Source of the DNA: Phycisphaerae bacterium
GTDB lineage: Bacteria > Planctomycetota > Phycisphaerae > Sedimentisphaerales > Sedimentisphaeraceae
DNA length: 56,146 bases
Direction: 5' to 3'
Assembly: GCA_027078365.1 (NCBI GenBank)
Contig: JALWYQ010000008.1
Location: 1 to 56,146 of the forward strand
Positions within the stretch are counted from its first letter, which is position 1; the number at the start of each line of letters is the position of its first letter. The notes below the pieces were generated by a model. The model did no database searches. It was not told the origin of the DNA and saw only the letters and a program-made list of their open reading frames with translations. Below are positions 34,881 to 44,300 of the stretch, in pieces. The position numbers and the translations under genes are program-made.

Positions 34881-36570
34881 CTGACTCTCCGAATAGCTCT
34901 GTGGCACGTTCTTCAAAGAAGCCTTCTGGCCAGCGGGTTGTAAATTCACCATCGTCATCAACGGGCAACTCGGTCAGTGTTAATTCATTATCAACTGTAT
35001 TCACATAGATTACGCCCAGTTCATCGGGGCGAAGCGAGAGCGATGGATCTTTAATCTCGTTATCAGTAGTTTCAGAAATCCGACGCAGGAAGCGCAGAAT
35101 CAGATGTTCGCTGTGAGTTTCGATCAGGAAGAGACGATTATCCGATTTTTCTCGAATGAACAGGTCGCCGAGGGCGCACTGCACGGCTGGGTGTATATGC
35201 AACTCTGGTTGTTCAATTGAGAGTATGCTAGGCAGTTTGTTTTCGGCTGTCTTTGCTAATGCTCCCACCACCACCGGCACAACCTGTGAAATACCAACAC
35301 CAATATCACTTGGAGCAACATCGACTTCTTTGCTTAAATCGTAAAGAGACAATCGCTGAGTTTTGGGCAAATTCAGCATATACTCCCTGAATGCTGAATA
35401 TCTGTTTTGAAACAGACTGGCCTGACCTTCGTCAAGATTGTCAAGCAGATCAAACAATTCGTGATTGGCATCTACTTCGATTATATCATCTCGCCGTAAT
35501 TCATAGCCCAACTGTAAGATATCACGAATGTATTCATTGACCTTCTCCAAGGTGAATTGTTCAGATTCAGCAATCTTCTTTGCACTGTAGAGTGCGTCCC
35601 ATGCCGCTAGACCGTTGGCCCAGCGGGATTGGTCGCTAGTAATGGGTGCCTCGTGATTTCGTGGTGGCATATCGCGGATTGGCCCGATATACCGAATTTC
35701 TTCGAGTTGTTTTTTCAGAATTTCCACTGGTCGGACAAGGCAACGGCTGAAAAAAAGTGCCAGTGATTTTGAAAAAAAATCATCTTCATCTTCACTGTAT
35801 TCGCATAGTTTGTCTTCTTCAAATTCCAATGGAATATTTGATTTAGGTATGCAAGATGTTTGATTCTTGAGTGGATAGTCACGCAAGTTATCTACCTGAC
35901 TCATGGTTGCAAAGTCTATATCAATATTCTTAAATTCTTCACTTTCTCTGAGGGAGTCGAATGTAGAATTGATGGAGTCTTCATCTGTCAGCATTGCAAG
36001 TTTTGCTGTATGGATCAATAGATCATCATCAAATCTTGTCTCAAAGGCAAGCCCTTCAATCGCATCGACTGCATATGACTTTCCATACTTAATAATTGAC
36101 GCTATTGGCACGCCTTCTACTCCAGCAGTATAGCGAGATATTTCAGGTTTCCTCGACGAAGTAGAGACCTCCAATTCCACATAGGCGGTTTTGGCATTAC
36201 CGAGGGCATCATCTTCTAGGTCGTCATAATAGTCACTTAATAGCTCATCGTAAAGGGGGAATGATTCGAGCCCAAACTGGCCAAGTTGAAAATCGAACCG
36301 CAGGCGAATGGCTCGTTCGGTTTCATGTTTGTGCACGAGATTTCGGAACCCACCAAGGTGAATCGCGTCACCGCCAAGTTGGACCTTGTCGATGTCAGCA
36401 TTGCCAGTGCGGATGAGTTCCAGAGCGTACAGCATGGCTTGAAGGATCGTCGATTTGCCTGCAGAGTTCTTGCCGAATAGTAGTGTGATTGGTCGCAAGG
36501 GAACCGTTACCGGCTTGCTGATGCCTTTGAAATTTTCTATTGTAATTGATGTTATGCGTATGTCTGACAT
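34873..36570 (-). CDS. AAA ATPase of the DUF3696/OLD-like (AAA15) type
   Basis: 565 residues. SMC/RecF-like ATPase with Walker A GKNSAGKST (33-41), the ABC-signature-like DIGVGISQV (422-430), Walker B IEQPELHIHP (452-461) and a switch His486 in ETHSEHL; YIGPIRD near 294-300 is usual in this group. The last 60 residues (ELGVIYVN onward) fit the DUF3696 tail. There is no TOPRIM domain, unlike OLD or GajA. Start is the ATG at 36570 with AAGGTGAT before it; an in-frame extension to 36627 would overlap the preceding gene. Such ATPases usually work with a nuclease partner, here the downstream PLD-type protein. Confidence 0.88.
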   Translation of the reverse strand: MSDIRITSITIENFKGISKPVTVPLRPITLLFGKNSAGKSTILQAMLYALELIRTGNADIDKVQLGGDAIHLGGFRNLVHKHETERAIRLRFDFQLGQFGLESFPLYDELLSDYYDDLEDDALGNAKTAYVELEVSTSSRKPEISRYTAGVEGVPIASIIKYGKSYAVDAIEGLAFETRFDDDLLIHTAKLAMLTDEDSINSTFDSLRESEEFKNIDIDFATMSQVDNLRDYPLKNQTSCIPKSNIPLEFEEDKLCEYSEDEDDFFSKSLALFFSRCLVRPVEILKKQLEEIRYIGPIRDMPPRNHEAPITSDQSRWANGLAAWDALYSAKKIAESEQFTLEKVNEYIRDILQLGYELRRDDIIEVDANHELFDLLDNLDEGQASLFQNRYSAFREYMLNLPKTQRLSLYDLSKEVDVAPSDIGVGISQVVPVVVGALAKTAENKLPSILSIEQPELHIHPAVQCALGDLFIREKSDNRLFLIETHSEHLILRFLRRISETTDNEIKDPSLSLRPDELGVIYVNTVDNELTLTELPVDDDGEFTTRWPEGFFEERATELFGESDA

Positions 36571-36589
36571 TTTATCACCTTGTTTTAAC

Positions 36590-37012
36590 CTAATAAAGTA
36601 AGCTGGCTGGTGTTTTTGAATACGCAAGTAAGTGAGAGGCGTATCCTGCTATTCCCCCTGCGACAAATCCAGTAGCAAGCCTATGAAACGCTACTTGCCA
36701 AATTTTACCCTGTGAGTCCAGTTCTTTAGCTTTCTTTGAATTATGTTTTTAAAAGCTTGTTGCTTTATAGCCAGCGTAGCCCATAGATACATTGCCTGCA
36801 ACGCTATGCCATACGCCTCTATGGTTAGGGCCTAACTCTTTGCTGGGCTCCAAAAAATCTGGTATTCTGCTACAGATACACCTTCCGGCAAAGCCTCCTA
36901 AAAGGTAAAAAACTGTGTTCCATTTATTATCTTCCACATAAAGTCCATAAACACCTGAAGCAACTACACCAGCAAATTTTCCAAGATTGTTATGTTCTTT
37001 TAATTTTGGCAT
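36590..37012 (-). pseudogene. Small membrane protein (YdjM/DUF457-like) broken by an in-frame TAA
   Basis: The first 87 codons run from the ATG at 37012 to a TAA at 36749-36751. The same frame then stays open for another 52 codons to a TAG at 36590, and that part reads as convincing protein (VAFHRLATGFVAGG then IAGYASHLL). Together the 141-codon frame has glycine-rich hydrophobic helices and a PDFLEP...NHRGVWHS motif (Asp52, His64, His69) reminiscent of YdjM/DUF457 putative membrane metal-hydrolases, where HRG..HS is followed by GYxSHL. It lies between two defence genes with 12- and 19-nt gaps. A recent nonsense mutation, a sequencing error, or two separate polypeptides are possible. Confidence 0.7.
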
Positions 37013-37024
37013 TATAGCATCCTT

Positions 37025-38485
37025 CTACTTTGCATTTGATGCAGAGGGTTTGTTGTCAGCTCTTGCATCGACTAAGATTATTGACTTATCATTTTCACAG
37101 CTCAAATCTTTCAAAATATTTCGAACTCTCTCTAATTCATCGTAGGAAAAATAAAAAATTACTTTCAACGCTTTTTCTGTCTGGTTGGCATCTTTGTACA
37201 CTTGAATTTGTTTGTCCAGATTTTGCTTGAGCTTTGTATTTTTCGCAAGCTTAAATTCTACAAGCGATTTGTCGTCACTACCCCTGGAGATTTTGAAATC
37301 AACAGGTCCTCGGCCATTATTGACTTCGCTATTGAAATCTGAAGGCGTTGCAAACCATGTTAAACGATATAAAATTTGAAGATCAGACTCTCTTTGTATC
37401 GGCTTGCCTTTGTGATAAAATAGACGATATCCATCATTGTTTTCGATTTCATTTTTAAGAAATATAACTCTTGCACGAGCTTCAGCTAACGTGTCATAAC
37501 CTGTTGAATAAAAATCTGTCTTACTCGATAGCTGATCTGCAAAATTAGAAACTTGCTTGATATAGAAAGCTTCTGATTCGGAAACCAAAGCTGAGCTCCG
37601 TTGTATTGCTAGTATCCCGGTGTCTTCTTTATTGCGAATATAATACTCGATGATTTCTGGGTGTTTTTCAATTAACTTTGCATAAACTTTAATCTTTTTC
37701 TTGTTGCTCATGTCCTCTTTAAGTGTTCGTTCAAGGTATGCGTTAAGTTGCACACGCACTTGATCATCGGGGTATGAACTTGCAATTCTTTCACAGTTAT
37801 GAATTAAATCTCCTCGATTGATCCAGCTTTCGTCTTTGGAAAGAATATCCTTGGGAGTGAGTAAAACATAGTCCCCGTCAATAAATGGCAAATCATATTG
37901 CTTTGGTTGCCATACACCAAAGTTGTAATCAAAACATACCTTGTCAACTGAAACAACCTTTCGTCGACTTTGATCTATATACTTTTGTGCAAATCTCTGT
38001 GTATAATCGCAAAGAAATTCTTTTATCAGGTTTGCAGTGAAATCGCTAATATTGTCACGTCCGACTCCGGCTTGAATTAGGCACACTTTTTCTAGGTGGC
38101 TTCCTTTAGTCACTTTTTCATTGCCGAAATTACTAAAAATAGCATTGAGACTTTTGTGTAGTGCTCTAGCGAAATTCATTCCCAAGCCGCTACCATGATT
38201 TCCCTTGAGACTGTAACCCATCCAGAGCTGTCGAACTTCCGGAAACATATACCATGCTTTGAGTTGTCCCTTATTAACTTGCCCTGAGCTTGACAAATCA
38301 CGTAAATATTTCAAATAGTCTATTATAGAATCATGAAGTTTGACATACTTTTTCTTCTTGCTGGTGAATAGCAAGAAAGGATCAATGAATAACGGCAAGT
38401 CATTTATTAAAGAAATGTTGAATGCGCCGTATTCGTCAAGAATGTCAGGGGCAACATTGAAATAATCTGAAAAATATATATGCAT
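37025..38485 (-). CDS. PD-(D/E)XK-type protein linked to the type I restriction genes
   Basis: 486 residues; I do not recognise a named family. The ATG overlaps the hsdS stop by one base (TGATG), so it is translated with the restriction system. The C-terminal 100 residues look like a PD-(D/E)XK nuclease core: GPVDF with Asp396, then VEFK with Glu410 and Lys412, then Gln426-x3-Tyr430, the QxxxY motif of RecB-like nucleases. The N-terminal 380 residues are mixed alpha/beta starting MHIYFSDYF and show no catalytic motif I can name. It could be a DNA nuclease or a target-recognition accessory of the restriction complex. Confidence 0.72.
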   Translation of the reverse strand: MHIYFSDYFNVAPDILDEYGAFNISLINDLPLFIDPFLLFTSKKKKYVKLHDSIIDYLKYLRDLSSSGQVNKGQLKAWYMFPEVRQLWMGYSLKGNHGSGLGMNFARALHKSLNAIFSNFGNEKVTKGSHLEKVCLIQAGVGRDNISDFTANLIKEFLCDYTQRFAQKYIDQSRRKVVSVDKVCFDYNFGVWQPKQYDLPFIDGDYVLLTPKDILSKDESWINRGDLIHNCERIASSYPDDQVRVQLNAYLERTLKEDMSNKKKIKVYAKLIEKHPEIIEYYIRNKEDTGILAIQRSSALVSESEAFYIKQVSNFADQLSSKTDFYSTGYDTLAEARARVIFLKNEIENNDGYRLFYHKGKPIQRESDLQILYRLTWFATPSDFNSEVNNGRGPVDFKISRGSDDKSLVEFKLAKNTKLKQNLDKQIQVYKDANQTEKALKVIFYFSYDELERVRNILKDLSCENDKSIILVDARADNKPSASNAK

Positions 38486-39702
38486 CACAATCTCCCACTG
38501 AAAGCACGCTGAACAAGGCTATTGAAGAGATTGTCGGCTTCGGCCTTAGATTGCTCTAGCTTTGCGACCAACTTTCGTTGTTTTTTTGCAATCTCCGCAA
38601 ACTTTTCCTGTTGATCTTTTGGAGGGAGAATAATAGGGAACTTTTCTAGATGATGTTTATTAATCTGTCTTTTATCAATTCCACCGACACATATACTTCT
38701 AATATATTCTCGATATTCATCAGTTGTCAGAATGAATAAGACAAATTCATGGATAACGCCTTTATTCAATCTTATTAGGTAAACATGTCCGTTTAGATTC
38801 GCACTATCATCTTTTCCTAGAAACAAAGCTGCTCTTCCTAAACTGCTATTTTCTGTGTTGAATCTACCTGTTTTCGTCATCAGAATATCTTTATTTTTCA
38901 AACTACTTTTCAGCATTTTTTTTTGTTTTTTTATATCAATAAAAGCAACGTCATCATATACTATCTTATTCCTCCATACATTTTGACTCCTAAAGAATGT
39001 AATCCCTTCTTTGACATATACCTTTTTTCCGCCTTTTGGCGTTGTTCCACTAAGTATTTTAGAAGAAATGTTTTCCAAATTTTTAACAGGCCATTTTTTG
39101 GGATTTGCTACCGGATCACCGAACATGTCGAGGAAGGTGGATTTTAGAAATTCGTCGGCGAGGGTGAGGGCTTGGCGGCGTTTTTTGCGGATGGCGTCGG
39201 CCTTGTCCAATATTCCTGCTATTCGCTGCTGCTCGGCTAAACTCTTTTTGGGGTCGTCTGGGTATGGGATCGGGATTTTTAGGTTAGCTATACCATTATT
39301 ATTAATAGCTTTTTGCGTTGCGCCGGAGCAAAGTTTGTCTTTAGCTTTTTGGAAATAGTTAGTTAAGCAAAACCGCTTAAGATATCCGCTATTAAGTATT
39401 TTAGGGTTGGGGCTGAGTACAGCAAATCCAGTTGAAATAATATAACGATCAGCATCTCCATTTGAAGCTTGAAGAACCTTTACCGTCTCTTTCATACGAG
39501 CAAAGGCAACATCTCCATCTTGAAGCAATAAATCTGCTCTTGAAGGGCGGTTTACGTATGTTACAAGTGTCGAGCTGGTTATCGAATCGTAATTAATGTC
39601 ACCTGTTGCTAGATAATGTAATTCACCGTTGAATGGTTGTACTCGGCGATTGACTAAAGAGGCAACATCAATAAGTCTCTTTATAGGATAATTAGATTTC
39701 AT
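38485..39702 (-). CDS. hsdS: Type I restriction-modification specificity subunit HsdS
   Basis: 405-residue DNA-recognition subunit with two target recognition domains: TRD1 about 1-150 (ending near KIPIPYP) and TRD2 about 200-360, each followed by a long helical spacer (AEQQRIAGILDKADAIRKKR and KDQQEKFAEIAKKQRKLV). The helices set the gap in the bipartite DNA target. Length is normal and both halves are intact, so specificity should be functional; the target sequence cannot be read from the protein. Overlaps hsdM and the following gene by one base each. Confidence 0.93.
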   Translation of the reverse strand: MKSNYPIKRLIDVASLVNRRVQPFNGELHYLATGDINYDSITSSTLVTYVNRPSRADLLLQDGDVAFARMKETVKVLQASNGDADRYIISTGFAVLSPNPKILNSGYLKRFCLTNYFQKAKDKLCSGATQKAINNNGIANLKIPIPYPDDPKKSLAEQQRIAGILDKADAIRKKRRQALTLADEFLKSTFLDMFGDPVANPKKWPVKNLENISSKILSGTTPKGGKKVYVKEGITFFRSQNVWRNKIVYDDVAFIDIKKQKKMLKSSLKNKDILMTKTGRFNTENSSLGRAALFLGKDDSANLNGHVYLIRLNKGVIHEFVLFILTTDEYREYIRSICVGGIDKRQINKHHLEKFPIILPPKDQQEKFAEIAKKQRKLVAKLEQSKAEADNLFNSLVQRAFSGRL

Positions 39703-41354
39703 TAAATCATACCCTCCAATTCGTCGAGGTCGGTGATGATAGCTTGTTCCAGCTCGCGCATTTTCTTAAGAATGGTTTTAGGCGGATCGTATTCGACTTC
39801 CTCGTATTTGACCTCAGCGTAGCGGTTGATGGAAAGGTCGTACTTTTGTTTTACCAGTTCATCTTTGGGTACAAAGAATGCCTTTGCGCCACGGTCTGCG
39901 AATGATTTTAGTTTTGCCTTTTTACCTTCGCGAACTTTCTTCCATTGTTGCCATTTTTCTAACAGATCAGGCAAGTCGTTCTCTTGAATGGCATTGCGTT
40001 TATCATCGAGGCTATAGCCATCGTTTTCAACCTTGTAGAAAAATACATTGTCAGTCTCGCCGCCCTTGGTAAATATCAATATGGCAGTCGAAACGCCTGC
40101 ATAGGGCTTAAACACACCAGAAGGCAGAGAGATCACTGCTTCGAGTTGGTTTTTTTCAACTAGCAATTCACGGACAGCTTTATGAGCCTTGCTTGATCCA
40201 AACAGTACACCATCAGGAACGATGACTGCGCATCGTCCGCCGATTTTGAGAATCTTTTCCATTAGTATCAGAAAAAGCAGTTCTGTCTTTTTCGTCTTGG
40301 CGACGGAGATTAGGCCTTTGTAAACATTGTCTCCGTCGATACTGCCCTTAAAGGGTGGATTGGCAAGAACAACATCGAAATTATTTTCGTATTCCTTAGC
40401 AACACCCGCCTGTTCGGAAAGCGTGTCTTTATATTCTATGCAGGGCGAATCAATGTTATGCAGTAGCATATTCATTGCAGCGATGCGGAGCATCGTGGCA
40501 TCGAAATCAAAGCCGTGGAACATGCCGCTGTTGATATGCGACTGATACGGATGTAGCAGGTCGCCGGGGTAGTGATAGACTTTATTGCCGTGGGCATCAA
40601 GAACTGGCTGGCCATTATCGTCGGTTTCTAGTTCTTCAAGGCCTGGACTGGTGAATTTTTGTTTGAGGTAGTCCATGGTCTGGGTTAGAAAACCACCGGT
40701 TCCGCAGGCTGGGTCGCAGATGGTTTCATCTGGGCGAGGATCGAGTATTTCCACCATCGCTCGGATGATATGGCGAGGTGTGCGGAATTGGCCCGCTACG
40801 CCAGCGGTAGAGAGCTTGCTGAGTAGATATTCGTATAGGTCTCCTTTGGTGTCGCCTTCAAGGATAGGGAGCTGGTCAATAGTCGCAACGGCGATCTTTG
40901 CCAAGGATGGTTTGTTAATCATGCACTGGGCATCTTTGAAATATTCAGCCAGATTGCTAAGTGCGTTATCGCCAGTATCTCCGTTACGAAGACCGCTACG
41001 ATAGAACTGGAACAGGTTCATCCATGGATCGCTTGCGGAGCGGCCGGCTTGCTCGTCAGCAGTGGCAGTGCCAGTAAGTAGTCGCATTAATTCGTCAGCC
41101 CCGACCTGAATAAGGTTCGACCAGCGAAGATGTTTCTGGCTTGCAGGAAATATGCGTTTAGGCTCAACAGGTTTTCCAGTGCGGCGGCTACGTGCCTTCA
41201 CCTTTTTTTCGTTGCGTTTTTCGACTAGCTCTAACAACCGGGCAAACATTAGGAAAGATATTTGCTCAATAACAGTTAAGGGGTTGGTGATTCCGCCAGA
41301 GTGAAATTCTAGCCAGAGTTTATCAAGGTCGCTTTTTAGTTTTCCAGTTATCAT
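39702..41354 (-). CDS. hsdM: Type I restriction-modification DNA methyltransferase HsdM
   Basis: 550-residue N6-adenine methyltransferase subunit. N-terminal HsdM helical domain (about 5-140), then the SAM-binding motif CDPACGTGGF (213-222) and the catalytic NPPF (332-335). C-terminal helices contact HsdS. It acts with HsdS to protect host DNA and with HsdR in the restriction complex. Starts 39 nt after the hsdR stop. Confidence 0.95.
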   Translation of the reverse strand: MITGKLKSDLDKLWLEFHSGGITNPLTVIEQISFLMFARLLELVEKRNEKKVKARSRRTGKPVEPKRIFPASQKHLRWSNLIQVGADELMRLLTGTATADEQAGRSASDPWMNLFQFYRSGLRNGDTGDNALSNLAEYFKDAQCMINKPSLAKIAVATIDQLPILEGDTKGDLYEYLLSKLSTAGVAGQFRTPRHIIRAMVEILDPRPDETICDPACGTGGFLTQTMDYLKQKFTSPGLEELETDDNGQPVLDAHGNKVYHYPGDLLHPYQSHINSGMFHGFDFDATMLRIAAMNMLLHNIDSPCIEYKDTLSEQAGVAKEYENNFDVVLANPPFKGSIDGDNVYKGLISVAKTKKTELLFLILMEKILKIGGRCAVIVPDGVLFGSSKAHKAVRELLVEKNQLEAVISLPSGVFKPYAGVSTAILIFTKGGETDNVFFYKVENDGYSLDDKRNAIQENDLPDLLEKWQQWKKVREGKKAKLKSFADRGAKAFFVPKDELVKQKYDLSINRYAEVKYEEVEYDPPKTILKKMRELEQAIITDLDELEGMI

Positions 41355-41393
41355 AGAAGTTCCATTTCCATTTTTAGTAGAGTTGATTCAGTT

Positions 41394-44300
41394 TCATTTC
41401 CCAACAAGAGCCAGTTCGTTTACCTGTTCAATTAAGTCCATTAGTGCGTCTGCCTGTTCTTCCTGCGGGAATATTCCATCTATTCCATCGTTATGAATCG
41501 CCGTAAAGGGCGAGTCGTACAAATCTTCAATTTCCAGCTTTCCATAGGTAGCGATGTGCTTCTTTATCATTTCCAGAAAACGTATCTGGTGAGAATTTAA
41601 AGTCGGGTTGGCCTGTACAAATGCGGAAAAATGCTTGTCTACCGCTGCGGCGTCAAGGCCAATTATCTGACGGATAGCCAGATCGAGCCGCTTAGCCTTG
41701 TTTGGGAAATACTCTAGTAAGTCATCCAAACTGAGTTGCGGATCGCGGAGAATTACCTTTTCGCTTAGTTCGGCGATTTCCGTTTCGCTGACCGGTTGGC
41801 CTTGCTTAATCTTTTTCAGGACGGGAGTTTCATCGAATATCTCATTGAACACACTCTCAACGCGATGACGATAGGCAGCTAGATCAAGCCCATCAAAGCT
41901 AGGTTTGATGGCTTCATATTCTACTTCACAGTCAGAAATATTTATCGATAGTGGCGGAACTTGTGGAATAATCGGTTTATTGATATATTTCATGATGCCG
42001 CGAAGCTGCGTGCGAATTTCCTCAAAATCCAAAACAGTAGGCTCTGTCCAGAAATTGCCGGATTTAACTTTATCAATCCAAGCAGTTTTGGATTTAACCT
42101 GCGCAATGTTAATTGGAAGTTCACTGATTTTGTTAAGTAGTGAATCTTTGAAATCGGCGTATTTACTACTTCCGCTTAGGAGCGTCTTCTGAAGTTGACC
42201 TATCAGTAAATCGAAACGGTAAGCACTCTCGTGGCCAGTGATCTCACGCCATTGCATCAGACCAGCAATTTCCATGCGAAGCGTGCCAATAGTGGCAGCA
42301 TCAAATCTTTGGATAACACCATCCTGTTGAACGGTTTTTACCGCTCTCCACTTTTCTTTAATAGCAATGCTATTTTCCGGTAGACTACGAACATCGGCGA
42401 GCAGAAGCTCCGTCATACATTCAAAAGCTTTCGTTTTTTGATACTCAATAGCAAGTTCGGCAATATCTAGACGAGTCTCAAATACTCTCTGCATGAGTGA
42501 TTTCTTAGCTGAGGGGGTTGCCTCTTCTGGGTTTTCACCGAAATATTCAAAATTGCCCCAATGATCAAAGATAATAAAATATTTTTTATCTTTTCCAGGG
42601 CCAAACAGATTTTTGCACAGACGGGTTCCTCGACCAATCATTTGCCAGAATTTAACATAGCTTTTAATCGGCTTGGCAAAGACGAGATTGACTACTTCTG
42701 GCACATCAATACCGGTGTCCATCATGTCAACTGAAATTGCAATAGTAAGATTGTTATTTGTACCTTCGCCTTTAAAGTCGTCAATCAGTTGCTCTGCTCG
42801 GTCGATATAGTTGTCGATAACGGCACAAAACTCTTGTTTGGGCTTCATGTATTGTGGATACATCTCTTCAAACAATCGCATCAATTGCATGGCGTGGTTG
42901 TGATTACGAGCGAAAATAATAGTCTTACCAATCTGCTGACCATTGGCACTACGAATTCCGTTATCCATTAGGTTGCTGATAATATGCCGGTCGGTGTCTT
43001 TATTGAATACCGATTTGTCGATAGCTTCTTTGGAGAAGTCAACCAATTCAGGATCTTCGATTTGATCTTCAAGCTGCGCCTGTTCTTCTGGTGACATTTC
43101 AGAATATTTGATGCCATTACGCATGAATTTGGTTGTATGCTTGAATGCCTTGAAGTGAGCCAAATATGGCGGTACGTGCTCAATAGCATCCTTGTATGAG
43201 AAGTAAGCTGTTGGGTCATCGTCTTCGCAGTCAAACAAACTGTATGTGTTATGGGTAATAACTTGACGAGGTGTTGCGGTCAAGCCTACTTGATATGCAT
43301 CAAAGTAGAGAAATAGATCGCGATATCGATTGTAAATACTACGATGCGATTCATCTGCTATGATAAGATCGAAGAATCCTACATCGAAATTCTGGAAGCA
43401 TTTTACCATTGCTGGATACGTTGCTAAGTAGATCGTTTTGTTGCGATCTTTCGCAGTCTTAGCAGTTACATAAACGCGAGGCTCGGATTCTATATGTTCA
43501 CCAAAGGCGTTATAAGCTTGCTTGCGAAGTTCGCGACGATCACATAGAAATAACACTCTCTTTGCCCATTTACAACGAATAAGTAATTCGGCAAGCCCAA
43601 TTGCAACTCTCGTCTTGCCTGTGCCGGTTGCTTGGACGATTAATGCTCGTCTGCGTCCCGATGAAAATTTTTCACAAACACTTTTGACCGCAAGAATTTG
43701 GTAGTTGCGATCAATGATACTCGGTTTAGGGTTGTGTTTATTAATATCCTCACGGTTCTCAGTTTGCCAAAGACAGTACCTTAAACTTTGGAGGCTATAG
43801 AAGCCATAGATTCGCCGCCCAACGTGGCCTTTGGCATCGTCGTGAATGATAATATCATAGCCATTAGTGCAGAAGATTACTGGTCTGTGTCCATAATCTT
43901 TTTCTAATGCGTCAGCGTAATCAACGGCTTGCTTTCGACCCTTTTCGGCATCGTGTGCAGTTTTTTTAGCTTCAACTATTGCGACGGGAATATCGCTCTC
44001 GGCATCCCAGAGCACATAATCCACAAATCCTTTGCCGGTTTTATTTGGCTGATGTCTGACTTCAAATTCCTGTTTCACGTCCTTGGTGTCTGCGCCATCT
44101 ATTCCTACAGTCCAGCCTGCTTGTACTAGAAGTTGGTCGATCAATAGCTTTCTGGTTGTAGCTTCATCAAATTGCAGAACGTTGGCAGCCTGATTGGTTT
44201 GTGATAAAATTTCCTGAATTTCTTCTTTAGTTTTTTCAGCAGCAGCGGCTTTGCTACGAGTGGCTTCCAGTTCTTCTAAAATCTTCTGCATTTGAGCTTC

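Noticed and set aside
34881-34961. 27-codon N-terminal extension of the PLD-type protein
   Set aside because: It would overlap the ATPase gene by 89 nt; the ATG at 34880 gives an 8-nt overlap typical of coupled genes.
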